Below, piece by piece: positions 28,830 to 37,220 of a stretch of DNA of 64,000 bases. Below the pieces are notes generated by a model. The model saw nothing but the letters and a program-made list of their open reading frames with translations, was not told the DNA's origin and ran no database searches. How positions within the stretch are numbered: position 1 is the first letter of the stretch; each line of letters begins with the position of its first letter. The position numbers were made by a program, and so were the translations under genes. Source of the stretch: Nesterenkonia sp. Act20 (GTDB lineage Bacteria > Actinomycetota > Actinomycetes > Actinomycetales > Micrococcaceae); the NCBI RefSeq assembly GCF_019173455.1, contig NZ_JADPQH010000001.1, forward strand, positions 186,001 to 250,000, given 5' to 3'.

Positions 28830-30359
28830 ATGAATATGCAAGATTACCTGCGCATCTGCCGTCGGCGATGGGCCACCATCCTCCTCACATTGGCCCTCGC
28901 CGTGATCGGCGCAGCGGCCACCTACCCGTTTCAGGCGATCACCTACGCCTCCACGACCAAGGTCTTCGTCTCGGCCTCCAGCGGCGCGGATCTGGCGCAG
29001 CTGCAGCAGGGCAGTTCATTCGCGGAACAGCGCGCTGCCACCTACGCCGATCTCGTCAGCACGCCCGCCGTCCTGGGCCCCGTGGTGCAGTCGCTCGGAT
29101 TGTCGACATCGGCCACTGCACTGGCAGACGATGTCGAAGCCCAGGCCCTCGCCGACACCACGCTGCTGGAGATCACCGCAACAGCCGGCTCGGCGCAGCA
29201 GGCGGCGGACATCGCCGATGCCGTCGTCACGAGTCTGCAGAACGTGGTCGATGAGATCGAGACCTCGCTCGAAGGCAGCCCTGTGGGGGACTCGGGAATC
29301 ATGGACCTTGCGGTCGTCCAGGCCGCACAAGTGCCGACCACCCCGGAAAGCCCGCGACTCGATCTCACTCTGGGAGCAGGAGTGGCCATCGGGCTCATCC
29401 TGGGCATCGGACTGGCCTTCCTGCGCGAGGCGCTGGACACCACGGTCCGGCGTCCCGAAGACTTCGCCCCGCTCACCGTGGCACCCCTGCTGGGTGTGAC
29501 ACGGCGAGAAGGCGGCGGCCGAGAAGCCCGCCGGCGCAAAGGCCGAGGAACGGCCGATACCGCTGCGGCATTCCGTGAGATGCGAATGCGACTGCGCTTC
29601 GGTGAGTCCTTCAGTTCACCCAGCTCCTATGTCATCACCAGCTCGGTGGAGCGCGAGGGCAGGACGACAGTTGCGGTCAACCTGGCCCGTTCCCTCGCCG
29701 AGGGCGGTCGAAAGACCCTGCTCATCGGGGCCGACTTTGAGAACCCAGATCTGTCGGAGTGGCTCGACATGGACATGGAGCACGGGGAGACCGGCGGTCT
29801 GCGGGACGTGTTGGGAGGCACCGTCTACCTCGAGGACGTCATCATCCCCGGAGTGGAGGATGGACTTGACGTGATCCTGCCCGGCGCCCGCGAAGACCAG
29901 AGCATGGAGCCTGCGAGTGTGGAGAAGGTACAGGCCCTTCTGGAGGCCTGTGCCGAGAACTATGACGTGACCATCATCGACACACCAGCCCTTCTTTCGG
30001 TCTCTGACGCCGCGCTGCTGGCGCAGATCACCACAGGGGTGATCGTGGTGACCCGCTATGGCACCGCGACTCGAGCTCAGCTTGCCACCAGCTTCGAGCT
30101 GCTTGCCCGCGCTCGGGCTCGGGTCGTGGGCTTGGTTCTCGTCGGGGTGCCCATGCGCGGCCCGGACAGCCTGCAGGAACGTCGTCAGCGTCCGTCACGA
30201 CGCACCCGCGGGGAGCTGGATCCCGCGGGCAGCCCCCGGCTCACGGTCGGGCAGAATGTGCCCGCCGGCCCGCGTCGGCTCTCCGAATCAGAGTCGAGTG
30301 CATCGACCGCCGAGTCCCGGAAGAACCGAGTCGTGGTGCTCCCTCGGGAGAGGGGGTGA
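28830..30359 (+). CDS. Wzz/CapA-CpsD-like polysaccharide co-polymerase with degenerate kinase domain
   Basis: Membrane protein (509 aa): Wzz-type domain bounded by transmembrane segments at about 14-32 and 178-198, then a cytoplasmic BY-kinase-like P-loop domain (about 240-450). In active BY kinases Walker A is GxGKS/T; here residues 271-280 read SSVEREGRTT with Arg278 replacing the Lys, and Walker A' reads LLIGAD with Gly300 for the usual Asp. Walker B (VTIIDTPALL, about 380) remains. The C-terminal tail has no Tyr cluster. It probably controls chain length without kinase activity. ATG 28830 is preferred over GTG 28794, but the start is uncertain. Confidence 0.85.
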   Translation: MNMQDYLRICRRRWATILLTLALAVIGAAATYPFQAITYASTTKVFVSASSGADLAQLQQGSSFAEQRAATYADLVSTPAVLGPVVQSLGLSTSATALADDVEAQALADTTLLEITATAGSAQQAADIADAVVTSLQNVVDEIETSLEGSPVGDSGIMDLAVVQAAQVPTTPESPRLDLTLGAGVAIGLILGIGLAFLREALDTTVRRPEDFAPLTVAPLLGVTRREGGGREARRRKGRGTADTAAAFREMRMRLRFGESFSSPSSYVITSSVEREGRTTVAVNLARSLAEGGRKTLLIGADFENPDLSEWLDMDMEHGETGGLRDVLGGTVYLEDVIIPGVEDGLDVILPGAREDQSMEPASVEKVQALLEACAENYDVTIIDTPALLSVSDAALLAQITTGVIVVTRYGTATRAQLATSFELLARARARVVGLVLVGVPMRGPDSLQERRQRPSRRTRGELDPAGSPRLTVGQNVPAGPRRLSESESSASTAESRKNRVVVLPRERG

Positions 30360-30365
30360 TTCGCG

Positions 30366-31625
30366 GTGATGTCGAGGGTGTGGCAGACCGCTCCGGTGCG
30401 CCCAGCGGTGGCCCGAGACCCACGCGCGCGGATGGTCGACATCCCGGTCTGGCTCCAGCGGCTGCTGTATCTGGCACTCGTCGGGAGCGCATTGGTCAGC
30501 GTCATCTATGTCGGCGAGTTCTCGCCGCTGCCGATGACCGCGATCCTCGACGCCTGGGTGCTGCTCCTCGCCGCCTGGATCTTCGTCCGAGGACGGATCA
30601 GGGCGCACCTGATGCTGGTTGTCCTGGCGGCGTATGTCGCCACTCGCATCATCGGGGCGCTCCTCGAGCAGCCGCCGCTGGAGGATCTGCTCCAGGCGCA
30701 TCGGTGGTTGGTCTACCTGGTGGTGTTCGCCATGGCGCGCGGCCACCGATGGAGTCGCACTGATCTTCTGCACCGGTTGGCCTGGTGGTTGATCGCGCTG
30801 GCGACCATCAAGTCGATCCTCACCACCGCGCTGCTCGGCCCCGACGAGCGCCCGGGGCTGTTTCTGGAGAACAATTTCGAACTCGCACTCTTCACCGCAT
30901 TGGCAGCCGTGGTGCACCGGCAGAACGCTCCATACCGATTCTGGCTGGTCGTCCTGCTCGGCGTCCTGACAGTGCTCTCCGGTTCCCGCAGCGGGGCGCT
31001 GACCTATCTCGTGCTGGTGGTCTATGCGCTGTGGAGCAGTCGCAGCTCCGATGTGTTCATGAAGTACCTCGCCAGCCTGATTCCGCTGGCCGCGGCTGCC
31101 CTGCCGTGGTTCGTCTTCCAAGCTCGGGCCGCTGAGTCTCGGGTCATCGATCGGGTCCAGTTCTTCGAGGTCCTGCAGAAGGAGACCGCGAACTGGGGGT
31201 GGATGCAGCGGCTCTTCGGAACCCCGCCGATCACCCCGCTCTCGGCCGGTGCCTGTGAGGATCTCTCTTACTACGAGAGGCTGTTCTCCTCCGCCGGGGA
31301 CGGTCAGTGCTACTCGGTGATCCTGCACTCCTTCGCCATGCGTCTCTACTACGACGGCGGTGTCCTTGCCCTGCTGCTTGCGCTGCTCGTCCCGGTCGTC
31401 GTCATGCACATGTCGCGCGTGTCATGGACGCTGATCATCGTGCTGATGTCCATCGCGACCATCAACAGCCTCTCGGTCAGTGGGCTGAACAATCCGTATG
31501 TGGCACTCCCGATCCTCCTGGCGGTGCTCACCGCGCCGAATCTGAAGACGAGTCCGCTCCGGTCGGAAGCGCCGCCGAGAACGCCGCAACAACCATTTGT
31601 CCCGCTCGAAGGAGCCTTTCGATGA
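30366..31625 (+). CDS. O-antigen/EPS polymerase-like membrane protein
   Basis: Polytopic membrane protein (419 aa) with about ten hydrophobic segments and a large hydrophilic loop (about 255-330), the layout of Wzy/O-antigen ligase proteins. The motif VLSGSRSGAL resembles the conserved SGSR region of the family. Probable role: polymerisation of repeat units outside the membrane. GTG 30366 has AGGGGG 9 nt upstream; the adjacent ATG 30369 is equally possible. The stop overlaps the next start (ATGA at 31622). Confidence 0.8.
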   Translation: MMSRVWQTAPVRPAVARDPRARMVDIPVWLQRLLYLALVGSALVSVIYVGEFSPLPMTAILDAWVLLLAAWIFVRGRIRAHLMLVVLAAYVATRIIGALLEQPPLEDLLQAHRWLVYLVVFAMARGHRWSRTDLLHRLAWWLIALATIKSILTTALLGPDERPGLFLENNFELALFTALAAVVHRQNAPYRFWLVVLLGVLTVLSGSRSGALTYLVLVVYALWSSRSSDVFMKYLASLIPLAAAALPWFVFQARAAESRVIDRVQFFEVLQKETANWGWMQRLFGTPPITPLSAGACEDLSYYERLFSSAGDGQCYSVILHSFAMRLYYDGGVLALLLALLVPVVVMHMSRVSWTLIIVLMSIATINSLSVSGLNNPYVALPILLAVLTAPNLKTSPLRSEAPPRTPQQPFVPLEGAFR

Positions 31626-32449
31626 CCGTGATTCCCACCGTGAAGGTGCCGCTGCTGGGCGTGCGCGTCTCACCGCTGCGTCGTCAGGAGCTGCTGCGTC
31701 ACATCCATCGCGCCGTCCTCGAGCGCCGCCGCCTGGTCGTAGCCGGCCATAACCTCCACTCGGTCTACCTCTGGCACCACCTCGCGGAGGTTCGGGACTT
31801 CTACGCCCATGCCGGTGCTGTGATCATCGATGGCATGCCGCTGCTCGCGCTGTTGCGGTTCTGGCCCGCGAGGAGTCACCGGCGGGCAGCGGCGCAGCCT
31901 GAAATGGCGGACGGGGCGCCGCCCCATGCAGTCGCGAAGCTGGACCCACCGGCGCTGTGGAGCGCCCAGCATCGCCTCGGTTCGACCGACTGGCTGGATG
32001 GGCTGACCACACTGGCCGGGATCACGCGAGTGACCGCACTGGGGGGGACGACCGAGGCGGCCGCTGCCGCGCAGAAGTATTTCGAGTCCCTCAACGGTGA
32101 TGTCTCATGGCAGTCGATTCCCGCAGACCCATGGTGCGACAAGGATCTGGCCCTTGTGATCGAACAGATTCGTGCTCATGACCCTCAGGTCCTGCTGATC
32201 GGGATGGGCATGCCGCTTCAGGAACGGATAGCAGACGAGCTGTCGCATCTGCTCGATGTTCCTGTGATCGCCACCGTGGGTGGCGCGCTGGACCAGCTGG
32301 GCGGCGTCCAGTCGCTTGCTCCTCGACAGGTCGGCGCCTGGGGTTTCGAATGGCTCTGGCGCCTCGCCTCTGATCCTCGGCGACTCAGCGGCCGCTATCT
32401 GCTGGAGCCGATCAAACTGGCAGCGCTGCTGGTGAGGAGGACCCGATGA
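31622..32449 (+). CDS. WecG/TagA/CpsF family glycosyltransferase
   Basis: GT26-family glycosyltransferase (275 aa) expected to add the second sugar onto an undecaprenyl-diphosphate-linked sugar. The conserved Asp is Asp70 in IIDGMPLLALL, and VLLIGMGMPLQE and VGGALDQLGG are typical C-terminal blocks. An unusual Ala/Pro-rich stretch (about 83-112) separates the DGMP block from the HRLGSTDWL segment. AAGGAG precedes the ATG. Both ends overlap neighbouring genes by 4 nt, so it is tightly coupled. Confidence 0.88.
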   Translation: MTVIPTVKVPLLGVRVSPLRRQELLRHIHRAVLERRRLVVAGHNLHSVYLWHHLAEVRDFYAHAGAVIIDGMPLLALLRFWPARSHRRAAAQPEMADGAPPHAVAKLDPPALWSAQHRLGSTDWLDGLTTLAGITRVTALGGTTEAAAAAQKYFESLNGDVSWQSIPADPWCDKDLALVIEQIRAHDPQVLLIGMGMPLQERIADELSHLLDVPVIATVGGALDQLGGVQSLAPRQVGAWGFEWLWRLASDPRRLSGRYLLEPIKLAALLVRRTR

Positions 32450-33408
32450 ACGCGGCACCACTTCCCCTGATGAGTTCGGCCACGGACGCTCCGACCCTGG
32501 ACTACAGGGCGCTGCACCGCAGTTCTCCGCGGCGTCGAGACGCGCTGACTGCCGTCATTCCGACCGTGGGAAGGATATCCCTCAAGCGCGCGGTGCGCTC
32601 GGTACTGCGACAGACTCTTCCGACCACGGCGCTGGTCGTCCTTGATCGTCCTGACAGAGAAGAACAGGTGAAGAGGCTCCTGGCTGGTCTCCCACATGTG
32701 CTGGTGCTCACCCCAGGGGGTCTGGGCGCGGCAGCAGCCCGAAATCTGGGGGTCCAGTCCGCTGAGACCACCCACGTTGCATTCCTCGATGACGACGACG
32801 AGTGGGTCGCCGAAAAGTCCGCCATGCAGCTCGCCGTGGCAGGCGACGACAAACTGGTCAGTTCACGCTCGCTGCTGATCGGAGCCACGAGCCGAGTCGT
32901 TCCGGAACAGCTCTACCAGCCTGCCGGCCGCTCGAGGCCCTCAGTGGTGGATTACGTGTTTGACCGCTCCACCCTGCGCCTGCGACGGCACTTCATGCAG
33001 ACCTCCTCGCTGTTGTGCAGCCGCGAGATGGCGCTGCAGGTGGCATGGGACGAGCAACTCACCCGGCATCAGGACTGGGACTGGGTAGGACGAGTGGAGC
33101 GCGCGGGCCACCCGTTGCAGATGCTCCCGGAGGTTCTGGTTCGAGTTCATCAGGGGACCCACGGGTCGATTTCGCGGACCCCTGACTGGCGGGCCAGCTC
33201 GGCATGGGTCCACTCGTTCGGCGCGGAGATCGACGACCGCGCGCGGGCCGACTTCCTGACATCTGTGGTGGCCCGCGATGCCTTCGCCTCGCGTGCCTGG
33301 CTCGCAGGTGCTCGTCACCTCACACAGGGGCTCCGAGCGAAACCTCACCCGGCGGCCGTCCTTGTGGGTCTTTCAGGTGTGGTGCGGGCGGTCAGTCGTG
33401 GAAGCTGA
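32446..33408 (+). CDS. Glycosyltransferase family 2
   Basis: GT-A fold family 2 glycosyltransferase (320 aa). The N-terminal VIPTVGRISLKRAVRSVLRQ block and the nucleotide/metal-binding acidic run DDDDEW at 115-120 are clear; a later HQDWDW may hold the catalytic base. The donor and acceptor sugars cannot be inferred. The start overlaps the preceding stop (ATGA) and the 3' end overlaps a GTG start of the flippase gene. Confidence 0.87.
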   Translation: MNAAPLPLMSSATDAPTLDYRALHRSSPRRRDALTAVIPTVGRISLKRAVRSVLRQTLPTTALVVLDRPDREEQVKRLLAGLPHVLVLTPGGLGAAAARNLGVQSAETTHVAFLDDDDEWVAEKSAMQLAVAGDDKLVSSRSLLIGATSRVVPEQLYQPAGRSRPSVVDYVFDRSTLRLRRHFMQTSSLLCSREMALQVAWDEQLTRHQDWDWVGRVERAGHPLQMLPEVLVRVHQGTHGSISRTPDWRASSAWVHSFGAEIDDRARADFLTSVVARDAFASRAWLAGARHLTQGLRAKPHPAAVLVGLSGVVRAVSRGS

Positions 33409-34918
33409 GACACCTCTCGCCAGCGCGTCTCCCGACACAGGGCGGGCTGAAGCCCTCGAACCGGGGGAGTCTGTGAAGCAGCGAAGCTGGACCACGATGC
33501 TCCTGCGCACGGCCGGAATGCGCGCCGCCGTGCTCCCCATCAGCGGTGCCTGTGCGCTGACCTCGGCGGGGCTCACCGTTCAGTACGCAGGCGTCCTCGC
33601 CTTTGGATTCATCATCATGATCGCCCAGCTGCAGATTGCACTGCCCTTCGCCGACCTTGGGCTGGGAGCGGCCGTCGCACGGGCCGTGGCCCGGGCCAGC
33701 AAGGGCCGTGAATCCGTGGCCGAAGTCCGGATCCTGGTCCGGCGGACCGCTCTGGTGCTGGCGGCGGTGGGGCTCGGCGGCACGACTGCGGCGACAGTGG
33801 CAGGCGTGTACGGGCTCTGGTCCTCATTCTTCCAGGTGCCGGACGGGCTGGGGCCGCAGGTGGATCTCGTGATGAGCCTCGTGCTCTGCATCTTCTTCCT
33901 GGGTCTCCCCATGGGGCTGGCGGCCCGAGTGCTGATGGGCCGGGACCGCACAGACCTGCTCGTGCTGCTCGGTCTGATCCCTCCCATCGGCAACCTCCTG
34001 CTGGTGCTGCTCCTCATCGGAGCCGAGGCGCCCCCGATCTGGCTCGCGGTGGGGCTTCCGGTGAGCACCGTGACGTATGTGGCGATCTGTGCTTCGCTGG
34101 CGTTCCTGCACCCACGGATCGGACTCAAGGGTCTCTATGCCGAGAGAGCCGATGACCAGCAGGCAGGCAGTTCCGGGACAGAGGAGAGGTTCCTGGTCGC
34201 GGTGCGCCTGATTCTGCTCGGGGGCCTTCCGGTGCTCCTGGCGATGGCCGGACGGGCGCTGTCGGAGCAGCACGGAAGACTCGTGCTGGCACGGGTGGCG
34301 ACTGCCGCAGACGTCAGTGAGTACGCCATGGCCCTGCAGCTGTACATGCCGGTCTACTCTGTGCTCTTCATGTCTGCCATGGTGCTCTGGCCTCGGTTCG
34401 CCGTCGACCCGGACATTGCGCTGTGGCGGCGGGCCAATGTGATGTTCCTCGGACTCGGGCTGGCCGCTGCACTCGGCTTCGCGCTGCTGACCCGCCCTGT
34501 GTCGAATCTCGTCACCGGAGGCGATCTCGTCCCGTCCTGGGGCGTCGTCCTGGGCATGGCGACGGCGCTGGTCGCGCAATCCATGTATCTGACCCAGGCC
34601 AACCTGCTCACCGATCGGCGTGGATTCTGGCGACAGGCGGCCATGTCCTTGACGCTGCTGGCGCTGGTCATCCCCGGGACGGTTCTCGGAGTCCGACTCG
34701 GACTGGGTGCGGCGGCCCCCGGCATCTCGATGGCCATCGGCGTGATCGTCGCCGAAGTCATCCCGGGACTGATCATGGCCCACCGAAAAGTCAACAGGCC
34801 GCCTCACGACACACTCCCTTCCGACGCTGAGTCTGCACCGGCTCAGCGCAACCCCGTTCAAACGAAAGGCAACCGCCGTGAACCCTCCGTTCTCCAGCCT
34901 GTCAGGCCGCGCTCCTGA
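33398..34918 (+). CDS. Oligosaccharide flippase (MOP/Wzx-like)
   Basis: Polytopic membrane protein (506 aa) with about 12-14 hydrophobic segments, matching the polysaccharide flippases that move lipid-linked repeat units across the membrane. The C-terminal about 50 residues are hydrophilic. The start is uncertain: GTG 33398 overlaps the glycosyltransferase stop, while GTG 33473 has GGGGGAG very close upstream; the first is listed. Confidence 0.83.
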   Translation: MEAETPLASASPDTGRAEALEPGESVKQRSWTTMLLRTAGMRAAVLPISGACALTSAGLTVQYAGVLAFGFIIMIAQLQIALPFADLGLGAAVARAVARASKGRESVAEVRILVRRTALVLAAVGLGGTTAATVAGVYGLWSSFFQVPDGLGPQVDLVMSLVLCIFFLGLPMGLAARVLMGRDRTDLLVLLGLIPPIGNLLLVLLLIGAEAPPIWLAVGLPVSTVTYVAICASLAFLHPRIGLKGLYAERADDQQAGSSGTEERFLVAVRLILLGGLPVLLAMAGRALSEQHGRLVLARVATAADVSEYAMALQLYMPVYSVLFMSAMVLWPRFAVDPDIALWRRANVMFLGLGLAAALGFALLTRPVSNLVTGGDLVPSWGVVLGMATALVAQSMYLTQANLLTDRRGFWRQAAMSLTLLALVIPGTVLGVRLGLGAAAPGISMAIGVIVAEVIPGLIMAHRKVNRPPHDTLPSDAESAPAQRNPVQTKGNRREPSVLQPVRPRS

Positions 34919-34972
34919 CCCCGTCTGCTCGTCTTATCAGCTGGTCCCCGCGCACAGCCCGAAGGCCTCGTC

Positions 34973-36436
34973 ATGACGGCCCAGACCGCTTCGGCGAACA
35001 CCACCCGGCTCGTCGCGGCAGCCGACTGGATGACTGCGCCCTCTGGTCCCGCCTCCGCGCGGGAGTGGCACACCAGCTATGGCATGCGACTGCTCGCGAC
35101 TGATCTCGCCGTCATCGCGGGAATCCTTGGGGCAGTTCAGGGACTCCTTCTGCAGGGTCAGCACCCGGTGGGTGTGACTCTGGGGCTGGGCGCGCTGTGG
35201 GTGCTCGTGCTCAGTCTCGGCAGGTCCCGGGATTGGAAGCAGATCGGATCGGGACTCACTGAGTATCGACGCGTCCTCGTCGGGACCTTCGTGACCTTCG
35301 GAGTCTTCTTCGTGGCCGTGGTCGTCCTCGCCCTGGACGTGCCCCGAGAGCACATCATCGTCTCGCTTCCCCTGGGAGCCGCCGGCCTCCTGATCGGCAG
35401 GCACGCCTGGCGTCGATATCTCCTGGACCGGTGGCGTCACGGTGAGTGGACTCATCGTGTCGTCGTCGTGGGTGATGCTCGAAAGGTCCGCCATGTGGTC
35501 TCTGCAGTGGAAAGCTCCAAGACCTCCACCGGGACCACCGTCACGGCGACCTATACCGAGGGCCCGGCTCATGCAGACGGCGCAGTCGCGGACCCGGGAC
35601 GCACCGTCGCGAGAATCATCGACGTGGTGACGCGCAGCGCCGCAGATCTGGTGATGCTCACCGAGACCGATCTCCTTCCTCCGGAGTCGGTCCGTGAACT
35701 GGGCTGGGCGCTGGAAGCCCTGGACGTGAACCTGGTCGTGGTTCCCTCGCTCTCTGAGGTGGCCGGTTCACGGATCGAAGCGCATATCGTCGGGGGCGTC
35801 CCGATGCTCTACGTGGCCTACCCGCGGATGTCGACCATGGGCCGGGTCACCAAACGTGCCTTCGACATCGTCGTCTCCGCCACGGCGCTGCTCATGCTCG
35901 CGCCGCTGCTGCTGGTGATCGCCGTCTGGGTCAAGCTGGACAGCACGGGTCCGGTGCTCTTCCGCCAGGAACGCGTCGGGATCGACCACTCACGTTTCTC
36001 AATGCTTAAGTTCCGCTCGATGGTGGTGGACGCAGAGAAGCACCTGTCGATGCTGCAGACCCTCTCGGAGGGAAACGGTGTGCTCTTCAAGATGCGCAAA
36101 GATCCTCGCGTCACCCGGGTCGGTGCGGTATTGCGCAGGCTCAGCTTCGATGAGCTGCCGCAGTTCTACAACGTGCTGCGCGGTGAGATGTCGGTCGTGG
36201 GACCCCGTCCGCCCCTGCCCCAGGAGGTGGAGGCCTACGATGACACCACCCACCGGCGGATGCTCGTCAAGCCAGGGATCACTGGGCTGTGGCAGGTCGC
36301 CGGTCGCTCCGATCTCAGCTGGGAGGAGAGCGTGCGTCTGGATCTGTACTACGTGGAGAACTGGTCCTTGATGGGAGACATCGTGATCGTGCTGCGCACG
36401 GTTCAGGCCGTCGTCGGGGGGTCCGGCGCCTACTGA
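34973..36436 (+). CDS. Priming sugar-phosphate transferase (WbaP/CpsE-like)
   Basis: Polyisoprenyl-phosphate hexose-1-phosphate transferase (487 aa), which starts repeat-unit synthesis on undecaprenyl phosphate. It has four to five N-terminal transmembrane segments, a Rossmann-like middle (VVVVGDARKV), then the catalytic bacterial sugar transferase domain from about residue 285: KRAFDIVVSATALL, FRQERVGIDHSRFSMLKFRSM, DELPQFYNVLRGEMSVVGPRP. It is the last gene of the EPS operon; its 3' end overlaps the opposite-strand ATPase gene by 7 nt. Confidence 0.92.
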   Translation: MTAQTASANTTRLVAAADWMTAPSGPASAREWHTSYGMRLLATDLAVIAGILGAVQGLLLQGQHPVGVTLGLGALWVLVLSLGRSRDWKQIGSGLTEYRRVLVGTFVTFGVFFVAVVVLALDVPREHIIVSLPLGAAGLLIGRHAWRRYLLDRWRHGEWTHRVVVVGDARKVRHVVSAVESSKTSTGTTVTATYTEGPAHADGAVADPGRTVARIIDVVTRSAADLVMLTETDLLPPESVRELGWALEALDVNLVVVPSLSEVAGSRIEAHIVGGVPMLYVAYPRMSTMGRVTKRAFDIVVSATALLMLAPLLLVIAVWVKLDSTGPVLFRQERVGIDHSRFSMLKFRSMVVDAEKHLSMLQTLSEGNGVLFKMRKDPRVTRVGAVLRRLSFDELPQFYNVLRGEMSVVGPRPPLPQEVEAYDDTTHRRMLVKPGITGLWQVAGRSDLSWEESVRLDLYYVENWSLMGDIVIVLRTVQAVVGGSGAY

Positions 36437-37155
36437 TCCGGCTTCTGCGGGGTAGACAGATCGCCGCCACCGCCTCCGGCGAGCTCGCGATAATGCGGGA
36501 TGGCCACGGACGGCGGGCCGTCGGCGACCAGGTGGCCGTCGTCGAAGACCAGCACCCGCTGCGCCCGTGCGGCCAGGTCGAGGTCGTGGGTGGCCACGAT
36601 CATCGGTGGTGTCAGGTTCATCAGCATCTCGGTGAACTCCACCGTGCTGCGCAGATCCAGCAGCGTGGTGGGCTCATCGGCGAGCACCAGCTCCGGCTCC
36701 GCGGCGAGGACACCGGCAAGTGCGACCTTCTGCCGCTCTCCGGAGGAGAGGTCGTAGATGCTGGACTCCTCTCGGTCACCGAGGCCCATGGTGTCCAAGA
36801 TCTCACGGCTGCGCTGACGTCGCTGCGCTGCCGAGGAGATGCTGCTGCGCAGTGAGAAGGCGATGTCCTCGCCGACCACCGGCATGATCAGCTGCGCCTG
36901 TGGGTTGGCGAAGATGAATCCGGTCCGCAGGCCGGTGGGGCTGAGCTGGACCGATCCCGAGCTGGGCGCCACGAGTCCGGCGATGAGCCGGAGCAGCGTG
37001 GACTTTCCTGACCCATTGGCGCCGATCACTGCGATGCGGTGTTCGGGCAGATTCAGGGTCACCGGATGCAGGATGCGCCGCCGACCGCCGTCGGAGGTGT
37101 CGACATCGAATGCGGCTGCATCGAGGGTCGTCGTTACACTGGAAGGGTTGTCCAC
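36430..37155 (-). CDS. Energy-coupling-factor type ABC ATPase (CbiO/EcfA-like)
   Basis: ABC ATPase (241 aa) most like the CbiO/EcfA/BioM ATPases of ECF vitamin or metal transporters: Walker A AVIGANGSGKSTLLRL, Q-loop ANPQAQLIMPVVGEDIAFSLR (the PxxQ..VxxDVAFG-like feature of this group), signature DLSSGERQKVALA and Walker B LVLADEPTTLLDL. GTG 37155 is chosen because AGGTGG lies 5 nt upstream; GTG 37164 lacks a site. No T subunit or S component adjoins it, so its partners must be elsewhere. Confidence 0.82.
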   Translation of the reverse strand: MDNPSSVTTTLDAAAFDVDTSDGGRRRILHPVTLNLPEHRIAVIGANGSGKSTLLRLIAGLVAPSSGSVQLSPTGLRTGFIFANPQAQLIMPVVGEDIAFSLRSSISSAAQRRQRSREILDTMGLGDREESSIYDLSSGERQKVALAGVLAAEPELVLADEPTTLLDLRSTVEFTEMLMNLTPPMIVATHDLDLAARAQRVLVFDDGHLVADGPPSVAIPHYRELAGGGGGDLSTPQKPDQ

Positions 37156-37220
37156 CGAACCCACCTATTCAAAGTTGTCAGGCCAGCGCGCTCTGCGCGG
37201 CCCGAAGGGAAACTGCACCG

